The notes: generated by a model not told the origin, from the sequence alone. Shown: positions 48,697 to 58,730, numbered from the stretch's first letter. The stretch is 64,000 nucleotides of DNA from Brenneria izbisi (GCF_025840185.1 NZ_JAMPJU010000001.1:124001-188000); one strand, 5' to 3'. Program-made: numbers and translations.

Positions 48697-49305
48697 TTAT
48701 CCTTTCAGGCGTTCAATTTTGAGCGCCATCGCCACTGACGGACGTTCGGCGATATGGTCGAGATAGGCCGCCAGCGCGGGATAGCGGAACATATCCAGTT
48801 TTAATGACTGCGCCCAGCGCATTACGGTAAACAAATAGGCATCCGCAACACTAAAGCGGTTGGCAACCAGATAATTCTGCTCGCTCAATACCAGATTGAT
48901 ATAGCGGAATTTTACCTGCAAGTATTCCACTAATAGTTCTTTGTAGGTTTCCGGGGTGCTGGGACGGAAGATCGGGGTGAAAGTTTTGTGCAGTTCGGCC
49001 GCGATATAGTTCAGCCATTCAATGGTGTGATAGCGGGCCACGCTGCCCACCGGTGCAATCAGGTTACAGTGTGGAACCAGATCCGCCACGTATTGGGCGA
49101 TAGCGACGCCTTCGGTCAGCATGGTGCCATCATCAAGTTGTAGGGCCGGTACGAGTCCTTTCGGGTTGAATTGTAAAAAATCCATGCCATGTTCGGTTTT
49201 TTTGGCGCGCAGATCCACCTTTTCAAGTTTGAATTCTAATTTGGATTCCAGCAGCACAATGTGAGTAAAGAGAGAACTGCTTCCGGCTTTGTAAAACAGT
49301 TTCAT
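48697..49305 (-). CDS. gstA: Glutathione S-transferase
   Basis: Beta-class GST, 202 residues (E. coli GstA 201). The thioredoxin-like N-terminal domain starts MKLFYKAGSSSLFTHIVLLE and includes NPKGLVPALQLDDGTMLTEGVAIAQY with the cis-Pro and glutathione contacts. The catalytic-region Cys10 of E. coli GstA appears replaced in this sequence (KAGSSSLFTH where E. coli has KPGACSLASH), so mechanism may vary. The pdxY-gstA order matches E. coli. Confidence 0.92.
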   Translation of the reverse strand: MKLFYKAGSSSLFTHIVLLESKLEFKLEKVDLRAKKTEHGMDFLQFNPKGLVPALQLDDGTMLTEGVAIAQYVADLVPHCNLIAPVGSVARYHTIEWLNYIAAELHKTFTPIFRPSTPETYKELLVEYLQVKFRYINLVLSEQNYLVANRFSVADAYLFTVMRWAQSLKLDMFRYPALAAYLDHIAERPSVAMALKIERLKG

Positions 49306-49768
49306 GCAAACCCCTTGATATTATTATTTTATCGATAAGATGATGGCTAAAACGTTTATTCAATAAACATATTATGTGCTTTTACGACAGAACAGTTTTA
49401 CTGCAAACGGTTTTACTACAAACAGTTCTACTACAGATAATAGGTTGAGGCTGTGAAGCAATTAACTAAACGCAAGTAGTAGATCAACACATCCAGATGA
49501 AAGTAAGCGTTAACGTTAAATATATCGTCCAGGACGTTACTATCTTTACTTAATTTATCAGCAACGAAAGTTTTTTTTCCATTTTTATAGGCTCCCTCGC
49601 AATAGCATTTTTCAATAGTAAATGGCTATCACTGCATTCATCTCACTTTGTTACGAAAACGTTATGTTTTGTTTGTGTTATCTTTAAGCAAGACCATATG
49701 TTCAAGCCGGTTATTAAAGGACTGGCTAACACAGAATAACAATTCGCCACGTCACTTTGGGAGGAAGC
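49306..49768. other. Long gap before acnA with tandem repeats
   Basis: Divergent 463-base gap holding the gstA and acnA promoters. Besides the three tandem repeats at 49392-49436 it is AT-rich and no gene or RNA was recognised. Confidence 0.5.
49392..49436. repeat. Three tandem 15-bp repeats upstream of acnA
   Basis: Copies ACAGTTTTACTGCAA (49392-49406), ACGGTTTTACTACAA (49407-49421) and ACAGTTCTACTACAG (49422-49436) are contiguous and in register. A partial extra copy may precede at about 49377. Confidence 0.85.
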
Positions 49769-52441
49769 ATGTCAGTTCATTTTCGCGATACGTGTCTGGA
49801 TTCTCTGACAGTTCGGCAGCAACCCTACCTTTATTACAGCTTACCTTTGGCCGCCCGGCAGTTGGGTTCACTGGATAGCCTGCCCAAGTCTTTGAAGGTT
49901 CTACTGGAAAATCTGTTGCGTCATCTGGATGGGAATACCGTCCAGCTGGCCGATCTACAGGCCGTCGTTTCCTGGCTGAAAACCGGGCATGTCGAGCGGG
50001 AAATCGCTTATCGTCCGGCACGAGTGCTGATGCAGGACTTCACCGGCGTACCCGCGGTGGTCGATCTGGCCGCCATGCGCGCCGCGGTGCAACGTCTGGG
50101 GGGCGATGTGAAAAAAGTCAATCCGCTGTCGCCCGTGGATCTGGTGATTGACCACTCAGTGACGGTTGACCACTTTGGCGATAAGCAGGCGATGGTGGAT
50201 AACACGCAACTGGAAATGGTGCGCAACCATGAGCGCTATCAGTTTCTGCGCTGGGGGCAAAAGGCTTTCAGCCACTTTCGAGTGGTGCCGCCGGGAACGG
50301 GGATCTGTCATCAGGTGAATCTGGAATATCTGGCTAAGGCGGTCTGGTATGAAACACGCGGCGACAAGGTGATCGCTTATCCCGATACGCTGGTCGGCAC
50401 TGACTCCCACACCACCATGATTAATGGTCTTGGCGTATTGGGTTGGGGCGTTGGCGGCATTGAAGCCGAGGCAGCCATGCTGGGACAACCGATCTCCATG
50501 CTGGTGCCTGATGTCGTTGGCGTCAAACTGAGCGGAAAAATGCGCGAAGGCATTACCGCAACCGATCTGGTGCTGACGGTAACGCAAATGTTGCGAAAAC
50601 AGGGGGTGGTGGGCAAATTCGTCGAGTTTTATGGTGATGGGCTGGATTATTTACCGCTGGCGGATCGCGCGACTATCGCGAATATGGCGCCGGAATATGG
50701 CGCGACCTGCGGTTTTTTTCCGATTGACCAAATCACACTGGACTATATGCGGTTAACCAACCGCAGCGATGAGCAAATCGCCCTGGTGGAAGCCTACAGC
50801 AAGCGGCAAGGGTTGTGGCGCAATTCGGGTGACGAACCGGTGTTTACCAGTCAATTGGCATTGGATTTGGGAGACGTGGAAACCAGTCTGGCCGGCCCGA
50901 AGCGGCCTCAGGATCGGGTAGCGCTGGCTGATGTGCCGAAGGCGTTCAACGCCAGTAAAGAACTCGACGTGAATACCATAAAAGATCGCCCGGACTATGA
51001 AACCTTCGCCCTGGATGGCGAAACGCACCGACTTTATCAGGGCGCGGTCGTCATCGCGGCCATCACGTCCTGTACCAACACCTCCAACCCCAGCGTGTTA
51101 ATGACCGCGGGGTTGCTGGCGAAGAATGCCGTTAAACGCGGGCTGAAGAAAAAACCGTGGGTGAAAACCTCGCTAGCGCCCGGTTCACGCGTGGTAACCG
51201 ATTATTATGACAAAGCCGGACTGACGCCTTACCTTGATATGCTGGGATTTAATCTGGTGGGGTATGGCTGCACCACCTGTATCGGCAATTCCGGGCCGTT
51301 GCCGGACAGCATTGAGATGGCGATTAAAAAAGGCGACTTAACGGTGGGCGCGGTGCTGTCAGGAAACCGTAACTTTGAGGGGCGTATTCATCCGCTGGTC
51401 AAAACCAACTGGTTGGCGTCTCCGCCGCTGGTGGTGGCTTATGCGTTGGCGGGCAACATGAATATCGATCTTACGCGTGAACCGCTGGGCGAAGATCCGC
51501 AGGGGAACCCGGTCTACATGCGCGATATCTGGCCTTCCGCGCAGGAAGTGGCCGCCGCCGTATTGAATGTCAGCGCCGATATGTTTCACAAACAGTATTC
51601 AGCCGTGTTCGAAGGCACTCAGGAGTGGAAAGATATCGAGGTGGATGACAACCCGACTTATCAATGGCCGCAGGATTCGACTTACATCCGTCAGACGCCT
51701 TTCTTCCTTGAAATGGGTAAAACGCCTGAGCCGATAGAAGACATTCATCACGCGCGCATTCTGGCCATTCTGGGCGACTCCGTGACCACCGACCATATCT
51801 CTCCCGCCGGAAACATCAAGCGCGACAGCCCGGCTGGACGCTACCTGCTGGAACGCGGCGTAGAAACCAATGAATTCAATTCATATGGTTCACGTCGCGG
51901 CAATCATGAAGTGATGATGCGTGGGACGTTCGCCAATATTCGTATCCGTAACGAAATGGTGCCCGGTACCGAGGGGGGGTATACACGTCATGTGCCTTCG
52001 CAAAATGAGATGACCATTTACGATGCGGCGATGCGTTATCAGCAGGAAAAGGTGCCATTGGCGTTGTTCGCCGGCAAGGAATATGGCTCTGGTTCCAGTC
52101 GTGACTGGGCGGCGAAAGGGCCTCGTTTGCTGGGCGTGCGCGTGGTGATTGCCGAATCGTTTGAGCGTATCCACCGTTCGAACCTGATTGGGATGGGCAT
52201 TCTACCGCTGGAATTCGAACAGGGCGTCACGCGGAAAACCTTGCGCTTGACCGGGGATGAGCAGATATCCATCACCGGCCTGAACCAGTTGACGCCGGGC
52301 GCCACGGTTGATGTCGTTCTTAAGGACAGCGCGGGAAATCGCTCGGTGATAAAAACCCGTTGCCGGATTGATACGCACAATGAACTGACGTATTACCAGA
52401 ATGACGGCATTCTGCACTATGTGATCCGCAATATGCTGTAA
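49769..52441 (+). CDS. acnA: Aconitate hydratase A
   Basis: [4Fe-4S] enzyme interconverting citrate and isocitrate, 890 residues (E. coli AcnA 891). Cluster cysteines are in SCTNTSNPSV and GCTTCIGNSGP. DTLVGTDSHTTMINGLG, LPLADRATIANMAPEYGATCGFFP and the swivel domain with GKEYGSGSSRDWAAKG are all conserved. The ATG at 49769 has GGGAGGAAGC upstream. It is the stress- and stationary-phase isoenzyme in E. coli. Confidence 0.97.
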   Translation: MSVHFRDTCLDSLTVRQQPYLYYSLPLAARQLGSLDSLPKSLKVLLENLLRHLDGNTVQLADLQAVVSWLKTGHVEREIAYRPARVLMQDFTGVPAVVDLAAMRAAVQRLGGDVKKVNPLSPVDLVIDHSVTVDHFGDKQAMVDNTQLEMVRNHERYQFLRWGQKAFSHFRVVPPGTGICHQVNLEYLAKAVWYETRGDKVIAYPDTLVGTDSHTTMINGLGVLGWGVGGIEAEAAMLGQPISMLVPDVVGVKLSGKMREGITATDLVLTVTQMLRKQGVVGKFVEFYGDGLDYLPLADRATIANMAPEYGATCGFFPIDQITLDYMRLTNRSDEQIALVEAYSKRQGLWRNSGDEPVFTSQLALDLGDVETSLAGPKRPQDRVALADVPKAFNASKELDVNTIKDRPDYETFALDGETHRLYQGAVVIAAITSCTNTSNPSVLMTAGLLAKNAVKRGLKKKPWVKTSLAPGSRVVTDYYDKAGLTPYLDMLGFNLVGYGCTTCIGNSGPLPDSIEMAIKKGDLTVGAVLSGNRNFEGRIHPLVKTNWLASPPLVVAYALAGNMNIDLTREPLGEDPQGNPVYMRDIWPSAQEVAAAVLNVSADMFHKQYSAVFEGTQEWKDIEVDDNPTYQWPQDSTYIRQTPFFLEMGKTPEPIEDIHHARILAILGDSVTTDHISPAGNIKRDSPAGRYLLERGVETNEFNSYGSRRGNHEVMMRGTFANIRIRNEMVPGTEGGYTRHVPSQNEMTIYDAAMRYQQEKVPLALFAGKEYGSGSSRDWAAKGPRLLGVRVVIAESFERIHRSNLIGMGILPLEFEQGVTRKTLRLTGDEQISITGLNQLTPGATVDVVLKDSAGNRSVIKTRCRIDTHNELTYYQNDGILHYVIRNML

Positions 52442-52574
52442 CCCGCCTCACTGACGCAGGTTCCCGCCTGCGTCAATTCCTTATATAAGTTATCGTCTTC
52501 GGGCAGCGATTCTGGTTATGCTGTGATTGAAGCAAAAAAACGCGATTCATCGTCCAATTATAACAGGAGGTTAT

Positions 52575-54215
52575 ATGTCTGATGTCATCAGAAAGCCATT
52601 TAGAATATCGTTGCTGCTTTCCTCGCTGGCAATGTGCGCCGTGGCGCCGGTGACGAGTGTGTTTGCGGCAACGGTTCCTGCCGGTGTAACGCTGGCGGCA
52701 AAACAGGAACTGGTGCGTGGAAACGGGTCGGAACCGGCGTCGCTCGATCCCCACAAGGTGGAGAGTGATGTGGAAGGACACATCATTAACGATTTTTTTG
52801 ACAACCTGGTGCGCATCAATGACGACGGCACTGTGCAGCCACGATTGGCGGAGCGTTGGGATAATCAGGATAACACCGTCTGGACGTTCCATCTGCGGCG
52901 AGACGCAAAATGGTCGGACGGCACGCCCATCACCGCCGATGATGTGGTTTACAGTTGGCGGCGTCTGAGCGATCCCAAAACACTCTCACCCTACAGTAGT
53001 TATGTAGCCGGCATGCATGTAAAAAACGCGGCGGATATTCTGGCCGGGCGGAAAACGCCCGACACGCTGGGTGTTAAAGCGCTGGACAGCCACACGTTTC
53101 AGGTAACGCTGGATCGGCCTATCTCCTACTTTCTGGCGATGTCGGCGTTCTACGTGTTGGTGCCGCTGCCGAAGGCGGTTATCGAAAAATATTCCGCGAA
53201 CTGGACTCAGGTGGGAAACTTTGTCAGCAGCGGGCCTTATACGCTCAGTGAGTGGGTGGTGAATGAGCGCATTGTCGGTAAGCGGAATCGCCAGTATTGG
53301 GATGATGCGCGTACCGTGATTGATAAAGTAACCTATCTGCCGATCAGTTCGCCGACGGCGGAGTTAAATCGCTATAAAGCCGGCGAAATCGATATTACCA
53401 ACACCTTGTCGCCGATTCAGTTTTCCGCATTGCAAAAAGAATTACCGCAAGAAGTTAAGATATCGCCGCTATTAGGCACCTATTTCTATCAGTTCAATAC
53501 CCAAAAGCCGCCATTCAATGATGCGCGCGTGCGGCGGGCGTTGGATCTCAGCCTGGATAAAACGGTGATTGCCGAAAAAGTGCTGGGCATGGGGCAGAAA
53601 CCGGCTTATACCCTGCTGCCCCAAAACACCGGCGGTTATACGCGGCAGGCGCCGGAATGGGCGACCTGGACTCAGGCGCAGCGTAACGCGGAAGCGAAAA
53701 AATTGATGGAGCAGGCCGGGTTCAACGCGAAAAATCCATTACGTTTCAGTTTGCTCTACAACACCTCCGAAGCCCATCTGCGCGTGGCCATCGCCGCCAG
53801 TTCCATGTGGAAGAAAAATCTGGGTGTGGACGTCACGCTACAGAATCAGGAGTGGAAAACCATGCTGGATACGATTCGTTCAGGCAACTACGCGATGGTG
53901 AGATACTCCTGGATAGGCGATTACAATGAACCAAGTACCTTCCTGGATATTTTGCAGTCCCATAACAGCAACAATAATTCCAAGTTCAGTAATGCGGATT
54001 ATGACGCCTTGCTACAACAAGCGCTGACTGAAAACAGCAGGCAGTCGAAACAGGCGATTTATCAACAGGCGCTGACGATCCTGAACCAGCAGATGCCGCT
54101 ATTGCCGCTCTACTATTATGTTCAATCGCAGATGGTGAAACCTTACATTGGCGGTTTTTCGACCACCATTCGCGGGGAATACTATACGCAGGATATGTAT
54201 GTGATTAAACATTAA
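52575..54215 (+). CDS. OppA/MppA-type oligopeptide-binding protein, orphan
   Basis: Periplasmic family-5 binding protein, 546 residues, signal peptide cut near SVFAAT. It follows the OppA pattern: RGNGSEPASLDPHKVESDVEGHIINDFFDNLV, TADDVVYSWRRLSDPKTLSPYSSY, VSSGPYTLSEWVVNERIV, SWIGDYNEPSTFLDIL. AGGAGG is 4-5 bases before the ATG at 52575. No permease or ATPase gene is nearby, so like E. coli MppA it may use the Opp or Dpp permease of the cell. Whether it binds free peptides or murein tripeptide cannot be told. Confidence 0.9.
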   Translation: MSDVIRKPFRISLLLSSLAMCAVAPVTSVFAATVPAGVTLAAKQELVRGNGSEPASLDPHKVESDVEGHIINDFFDNLVRINDDGTVQPRLAERWDNQDNTVWTFHLRRDAKWSDGTPITADDVVYSWRRLSDPKTLSPYSSYVAGMHVKNAADILAGRKTPDTLGVKALDSHTFQVTLDRPISYFLAMSAFYVLVPLPKAVIEKYSANWTQVGNFVSSGPYTLSEWVVNERIVGKRNRQYWDDARTVIDKVTYLPISSPTAELNRYKAGEIDITNTLSPIQFSALQKELPQEVKISPLLGTYFYQFNTQKPPFNDARVRRALDLSLDKTVIAEKVLGMGQKPAYTLLPQNTGGYTRQAPEWATWTQAQRNAEAKKLMEQAGFNAKNPLRFSLLYNTSEAHLRVAIAASSMWKKNLGVDVTLQNQEWKTMLDTIRSGNYAMVRYSWIGDYNEPSTFLDILQSHNSNNNSKFSNADYDALLQQALTENSRQSKQAIYQQALTILNQQMPLLPLYYYVQSQMVKPYIGGFSTTIRGEYYTQDMYVIKH

Positions 54216-54261
54216 GGGAAAGATCATCGGCGCAACGCGCCGATGCTACCTGAACAGCGGG

Positions 54262-54855
54262 TTATTTGCTATCCAGCAGGTGGCCCATCTTGGCGGCCTT
54301 GGTTGCCAGATAGTGTTCGTTTTTCGGATTGCGACCAACCTGCAATGGCACGCGCTCCACAATATTGATCCCCGCTTCATTAAGAATTTTGACCTTCTGC
54401 GGGTTATTGGTCAGTAAACGCACCTCGTTGACGTCCAGTAGTTTGAACATATCCGCGCACAAGGTGAAATCACGCTCGTCGGCGGCAAAACCCAACTGAT
54501 GATTGGCTTCCACCGTATCGGCGCCCAAATCCTGCAAGGCATAAGCCCGAATTTTATTCAGCAGGCCGATATTGCGTCCTTCCTGACGATGGTATAACAA
54601 CACGCCACGGCCTTCTTCAGCAATGTGGCTTAGCGCCGCTTCAAGCTGGAAACCGCAATCACAACGCAGGCTAAACAAGGCATCGCCGGTCAGACACTCG
54701 GAATGCACTCTGGCCAGTACCGGCGTCGGGTCTGAAATATCGCCATAAACCAATGCAAGATGATCGTGTCCGGTGGCAATTTCTTCAAATCCTACCATCA
54801 GGAAATCGCCCCAGGGGGTGGGTAACTTGGCCTCTGCCACCCGTTTTAGCTGCAT
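54262..54855 (-). CDS. ribA: GTP cyclohydrolase II
   Basis: Zn enzyme opening GTP in the first committed step of riboflavin synthesis, 197 residues, near identical in pattern to E. coli RibA. The Zn-binding cysteines are in [20 protein letters not shown], followed by [17 protein letters not shown]. The ATG at 54855 has GGAGAATAAC upstream. It diverges from pgpB. Confidence 0.97.
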   Translation of the reverse strand: MQLKRVAEAKLPTPWGDFLMVGFEEIATGHDHLALVYGDISDPTPVLARVHSECLTGDALFSLRCDCGFQLEAALSHIAEEGRGVLLYHRQEGRNIGLLNKIRAYALQDLGADTVEANHQLGFAADERDFTLCADMFKLLDVNEVRLLTNNPQKVKILNEAGINIVERVPLQVGRNPKNEHYLATKAAKMGHLLDSK

Positions 54856-55058
54856 GTTATTCTCCAAAAAACAAAAATGCTGACGCGCATCCTACTGCCG
54901 GATCAGGGGATTGACCAGCAGGAAATGATGGGGCAATCGCTCGCTCATTGACAGAACTGAGAGCTATTTTACGCCATACTGACAGTGCATGTCAGTTTTT
55001 CTGATAGTATTGTAAAAAAAATGTTTCCCGGCATCACGCTGAATTATAGGAAGAAAAG

Positions 55059-55826
55059 ATGTTTGAAATCGCCAGAAGAACCACTATCGGTGCGGGGCTG
55101 CTGCTTATCATCCCCTGTATTATTTGGATGAGCGGATGGCAATGGCAGCCGGAATATGATGGTTGGTGGGTAAAAGCATTGTTCTGGTCAACCGAAACCG
55201 TCACCTCGCCGTGGGGGACGTTGACCAGCGCGGTATTAAGCGTCTGGTTTTTATGGTGTCTGCGTTTCCGGTTAAAGCCCGCGCTGGGGGTGCTGGTGAT
55301 CATGGTGATTACGGTGCTCATTGGGCAAGGGGTAAAATCCGGGATTAAGGAATGGGTGAAGGAGTCGCGGCCTTTCGTGGTCTGGCTGGAAGAAAAGCAT
55401 CAGATTGACGATCGCTATTTCTACTCCTTACCGCGCAAAGAGCGCGGCGAACTGGTGCGATCCCAACTGGAAAGCGAACAACAGATCCCGACCTGGTTGC
55501 GGCAACACTGGCAGTTTGAAACCGGTTTTGCTTTTCCTTCCGGGCATACTATGTTCGCTGCAACCTGGGCGCTGCTGGCGGTCGGGCTATTGTGGGCGCG
55601 GCGGCATTACAAAACCGTCGTGGCGCTGATGATATGGGCCAACGCGGTGATGGTAAGCCGTTTGATTTTAGGTATGCATTGGCCGCGCGATCTGATTGTC
55701 GCCACCCTTATCAGTTGGCTGCTGGTGGTGGTCGCCTGCTGGCTGGCTCAGCGCTGGTGCGGTCCGCTGTCATTACAGCGGGAAGAGATCAGTGAGCAGG
55801 CCGCCGAGGATAAGGCAGACAACTAA
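55059..55826 (+). CDS. pgpB: Phosphatidylglycerophosphatase B / undecaprenyl-PP phosphatase
   Basis: PAP2-family membrane phosphatase, 255 residues (E. coli PgpB 254), acting on phosphatidylglycerophosphate and undecaprenyl pyrophosphate. The three active-site motifs are KEWVKESRP, PSGHT and SRLILGMHWPRD. About six membrane helices. The SorC-like remnant runs antisense and ends at its stop codon. Confidence 0.95.
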   Translation: MFEIARRTTIGAGLLLIIPCIIWMSGWQWQPEYDGWWVKALFWSTETVTSPWGTLTSAVLSVWFLWCLRFRLKPALGVLVIMVITVLIGQGVKSGIKEWVKESRPFVVWLEEKHQIDDRYFYSLPRKERGELVRSQLESEQQIPTWLRQHWQFETGFAFPSGHTMFAATWALLAVGLLWARRHYKTVVALMIWANAVMVSRLILGMHWPRDLIVATLISWLLVVVACWLAQRWCGPLSLQREEISEQAAEDKADN

Positions 55827-55993
55827 CCGTTATCCACCATGGCGCGTGATACAAATGACTGAGATAAATGGAGTGACTCAGCCATTTCTGCTTGTCTCAT
55901 CCCTTCGCTATAATAAAGCGTAGCGATCTTGACTAATAATCGCTGCTCATCCTGTTTTGACCTGTTTTCCCTCCTGCTGACGCACGATGTCAT
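55823..55993 (-). pseudogene. Truncated SorC-family regulator (N-terminal remnant, 56 codons)
   Basis: A 56-codon open frame from ATG 55993 to TAG 55823. Residues 14-52 read QDEQRLLVKIATLYYSEGMR then QAEMAESLHLSQSFVSRAM, which is the start of the helix-turn-helix of SorC/DeoR-like sugar regulators. The frame stops just after the recognition helix, at the pgpB stop codon, so the effector domain (about 250 residues) is missing. It has no clear ribosome site. It looks like debris left when the rest was deleted; a functional short DNA-binding peptide is possible but unlikely. Confidence 0.7.
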
Positions 55994-56013
55994 TTTTATT
56001 CAGCCTGGAATAA

Positions 56014-56178
56014 ATAACAAACACAGGCGGCGACGGTGGCGGATATCGTGCAAACGGTATGCCTGGCGGCGGCACGGGGGTTAAGGGAACAAGCGGAAGC
56101 GCGAATTTCCCAGTCTGGGTGGGAAATGGTAATTTAATGGGGTTTAGCGCCGAAATTTGGCATAATTCATTTGGTTAA
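56014..56178 (+). other. Gly-rich open frame without start, possible gene fragment
   Basis: An open frame of 55 codons between stops at 56011 and 56176 reads NTGGDGGGYRANGMPGGGTG, then further residues ending FPVWVGNGNLMGF...WHNSFG. Base composition (GGC/GGT runs) differs from its AT-richer surroundings. An internal ATG exists at the MPGGG segment, without a clear ribosome site. It could be a fragment of a Gly-rich surface or tail-type protein, or chance. Confidence 0.35.
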
Positions 56179-56200
56179 TGCGATATCACAGGAAAAGAAC

Positions 56201-56509
56201 GTGAAATATTTGCTGATTTTTTTACTCGTGCTGGCGATATTCATCATTTCTGTCACACTGGGCGCGCATAACGATCAGGTCGTTACGTTTAATTATTTGC
56301 TGGCGCAAGGGGATTATCGCGTATCGACGCTGCTTGCCACGCTGTTTGCGCTGGGTTTTGTCCTTGGCTGGGTAATCTGTGGTCTGTTTTATCTGCGTCA
56401 ACGCATTGCGCTGGGCCGCGCACAACGTAGAATCAAGCGTCTGGAGCAACAACTTTCCGACTCGAACCAGGAAAATGTGACGCCAGCAGCACAGCCTGCC
56501 ACCCACTAA
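56201..56509 (+). CDS. lapA: LPS assembly protein A
   Basis: Inner-membrane protein of 102 residues that works with LapB in lipopolysaccharide synthesis control. Two N-terminal helices (MKYLLIFLLVLAIFIIS-like start as VKYLLIFLLV, and LLATLFALGFVLGWVICGLFYL) are followed by a basic coiled-coil tail (RAQRRIKRLEQQLS). The start is GTG at 56201 with CAGGAAAAG upstream. lapB follows after 13 bases. Confidence 0.93.
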   Translation: MKYLLIFLLVLAIFIISVTLGAHNDQVVTFNYLLAQGDYRVSTLLATLFALGFVLGWVICGLFYLRQRIALGRAQRRIKRLEQQLSDSNQENVTPAAQPATH

Positions 56510-56522
56510 GGAATTATTTTCT

Positions 56523-57692
56523 ATGTTAGAACTGCTGTTTCTGTTGCTGCCTGTGGCCGCCGCTTACGGCTGGTACATGGGCCGCAGAGGTGCGCAGCAG
56601 GATAAAGATCAGGAATCTAACCGTCTGTCGCGTGAGTACGTGACCGGCGTGAACTTCCTGCTCTCTAATCAGCAGGACAAAGCTGTCGAACTTTTCCTGG
56701 ATATGCTTAAAGACGACAGCAATACCTTTGAGGCTCACCTTACGCTGGGCAATCTGTTCCGTTCTCGCGGTGAAGTGGATCGCGCTATCCGCATTCATCA
56801 GGCGTTGACCGAAAGCGCCTCTCTTACGTTTGAACAACGGTTGCTGGCGGTGCAACAGCTTGGGCGGGATTACGTGGCTGCGGGATTGTACGACCGTGCG
56901 GAAGAGATTTTCAACCAATTGGTTGATGAAGAGGATTTTCGCCGCAGCGCATTGCAGCAGCTATTGCAGATTCACCAGTCAACCAGTGATTGGCTTAATG
57001 CCATCGACGTTGCCGAAAAACTGGTGAAAATGGGTAAAGATGCGCTTCGGGTGGAAATCGCGCATTTTTACTGTGAACTGGCGCTGCTGGCCATGAGCAG
57101 CGACGATTTGGATAAGGCGCTGTCGCTGCTGAAAAAAGGCGCGGCGGCGGACAAACAGTGCGCGCGCGCTTCCATCATGATGGGCCGTATTTATATGGCC
57201 CGGCAGGACTATGCGCATGCGGTGGATTCGCTGCAACAGGTTCTTGATCAGGATAAAGAACTGGTCAGTGAAACCTTGCCGATTTTGCAAGAGTGCTACC
57301 AGCACCTGCAACAACCGCAGAATTGGTCCGATTTTCTCAAGCGTTGCGTTGAGGAGAATACGGGGGCGACCGCCGAACTAATGCTGGCCGATATCCTTGA
57401 GCAAGAGCAGGGCGCAGAAGCGGCGCAGCTTTATATCAACCGCCAGCTTCAACGCCATCCCACCATGCGTGTGTTTCATCGACTGATGGATTTTCATTTG
57501 CACGAAGCCGAAGACGGCAGAGCGAAAGAGAGCCTGGTGGTGTTACGTGATATGGTTGGCGAGCAGATCCGCACCAAGCCGCGTTATAGCTGCCGCAAAT
57601 GTGGTTTTACCTCGCAGTCGTTATACTGGCACTGTCCTTCCTGCCGTACCTGGGCAAGCATCAAACCGATCCGTGGATTGGACGGTCAATAA
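56523..57692 (+). CDS. lapB: LPS assembly protein B (YciM), TPR and rubredoxin-like
   Basis: Adaptor that presents LpxC to FtsH and coordinates LPS synthesis. It has 389 residues, like E. coli LapB: an N-terminal membrane anchor (MLELLFLLLPVAAAYGWYMGRR), TPR repeats from about residue 35 to 340, and a C-terminal rubredoxin-type metal site with CRKCG and CPSC. AAGGA lies 10 bases before the ATG. Confidence 0.96.
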   Translation: MLELLFLLLPVAAAYGWYMGRRGAQQDKDQESNRLSREYVTGVNFLLSNQQDKAVELFLDMLKDDSNTFEAHLTLGNLFRSRGEVDRAIRIHQALTESASLTFEQRLLAVQQLGRDYVAAGLYDRAEEIFNQLVDEEDFRRSALQQLLQIHQSTSDWLNAIDVAEKLVKMGKDALRVEIAHFYCELALLAMSSDDLDKALSLLKKGAAADKQCARASIMMGRIYMARQDYAHAVDSLQQVLDQDKELVSETLPILQECYQHLQQPQNWSDFLKRCVEENTGATAELMLADILEQEQGAEAAQLYINRQLQRHPTMRVFHRLMDFHLHEAEDGRAKESLVVLRDMVGEQIRTKPRYSCRKCGFTSQSLYWHCPSCRTWASIKPIRGLDGQ

Positions 57693-57986
57693 GCCCGGTG
57701 CGCCCATCATCACCTTCCCTTGTTGTGCAAAAGACAGTGACGTTTTTTCTTTTTTAGTTACAACATACTGATCACAACATAACATCACCATTCCAGAAGG
57801 TACGCGTTAATATCCGCTTAACAGCGGCGGTTCCGGTTCAAATCAGGTAGCCGCAGTAAAAGGGCTGTCATCATGCGAAAGAGGAACAACCGCAACAGGC
57901 GGCTGGGATTTCAGGGGCTGGAGATGTAGAATGCGGCGGGGAATTTTTGGCGCGATTAATGGTTTTGCTCAATCAAGAGGTGACAT

Positions 57987-58730
57987 GTGACACACAACAA
58001 TCTGCAAGGACATAGTCTGACTTCTTCATCCCCGATCATTGTGGCGCTGGACTACGCCGATCAGCAGGCTGCATTGTCATTTGTTGATCGCATCGATCCT
58101 CAGGATTGCCGTCTAAAGGTGGGCAAAGAGATGTTTACATTGTTTGGCCCACAGTTTGTGCAGGCGCTGCATCAGCGCGGTTTTGATGTTTTTCTCGATC
58201 TGAAATTCCACGATATTCCCAATACGGCGGCGCATGCGGTCGCGGCGGCAGCCGAACTGGGCGTGTGGATGGTGAATGTCCATGCCAGCGGCGGGGCGAG
58301 AATGATGAAGGCGGCGAAAGAGGCGTTATTGCCTTATGGCGGCGATGCGCCGTTATTGATTGCCGTGACGGTGCTGACCAGCATGGAAATGGATGATCTG
58401 CGAGAATTGGGGATCACCGTCAGTCCGGCGGAGCAGGCGGAAAGGTTGGCGCGACTGACCTCTCATTGTGGTCTTGATGGCGTGGTCTGCTCCGCGCACG
58501 AAGCACAGCGTCTGAAAGAGATATGTGGCGATCAATTCAAACTGGTGACGCCGGGCATTCGTCCGGCGGGCAGCGAGGCTGGCGATCAACGCCGTATCAT
58601 GACGCCGGTTCAGGCTCAGGATGCGGGGGTGGATTATATGGTGATTGGTCGTCCGATTACTCAGTCCAGCGATCCGGCTCAAACGCTGCGGGATATCCGT
58701 GCTTCGCTGCGAAGCGAGGTGGCGTCATGA
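57987..58730 (+). CDS. pyrF: Orotidine 5'-phosphate decarboxylase
   Basis: Makes UMP, the last step of de novo pyrimidine synthesis; 247 residues (E. coli 245). [21 protein letters not shown], the catalytic [12 protein letters not shown] with Asp-Lys-Asp, and [17 protein letters not shown] are conserved. The start is GTG at 57987 with AAGAGGTGAC upstream. It overlaps yciH by 4 bases. Confidence 0.97.
   Translation: MTHNNLQGHSLTSSSPIIVALDYADQQAALSFVDRIDPQDCRLKVGKEMFTLFGPQFVQALHQRGFDVFLDLKFHDIPNTAAHAVAAAAELGVWMVNVHASGGARMMKAAKEALLPYGGDAPLLIAVTVLTSMEMDDLRELGITVSPAEQAERLARLTSHCGLDGVVCSAHEAQRLKEICGDQFKLVTPGIRPAGSEAGDQRRIMTPVQAQDAGVDYMVIGRPITQSSDPAQTLRDIRASLRSEVAS

Noticed and set aside
49377-49440. 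CRISPR array
   Set aside because: The 15-bp units are contiguous without spacers and no cas gene is nearby.
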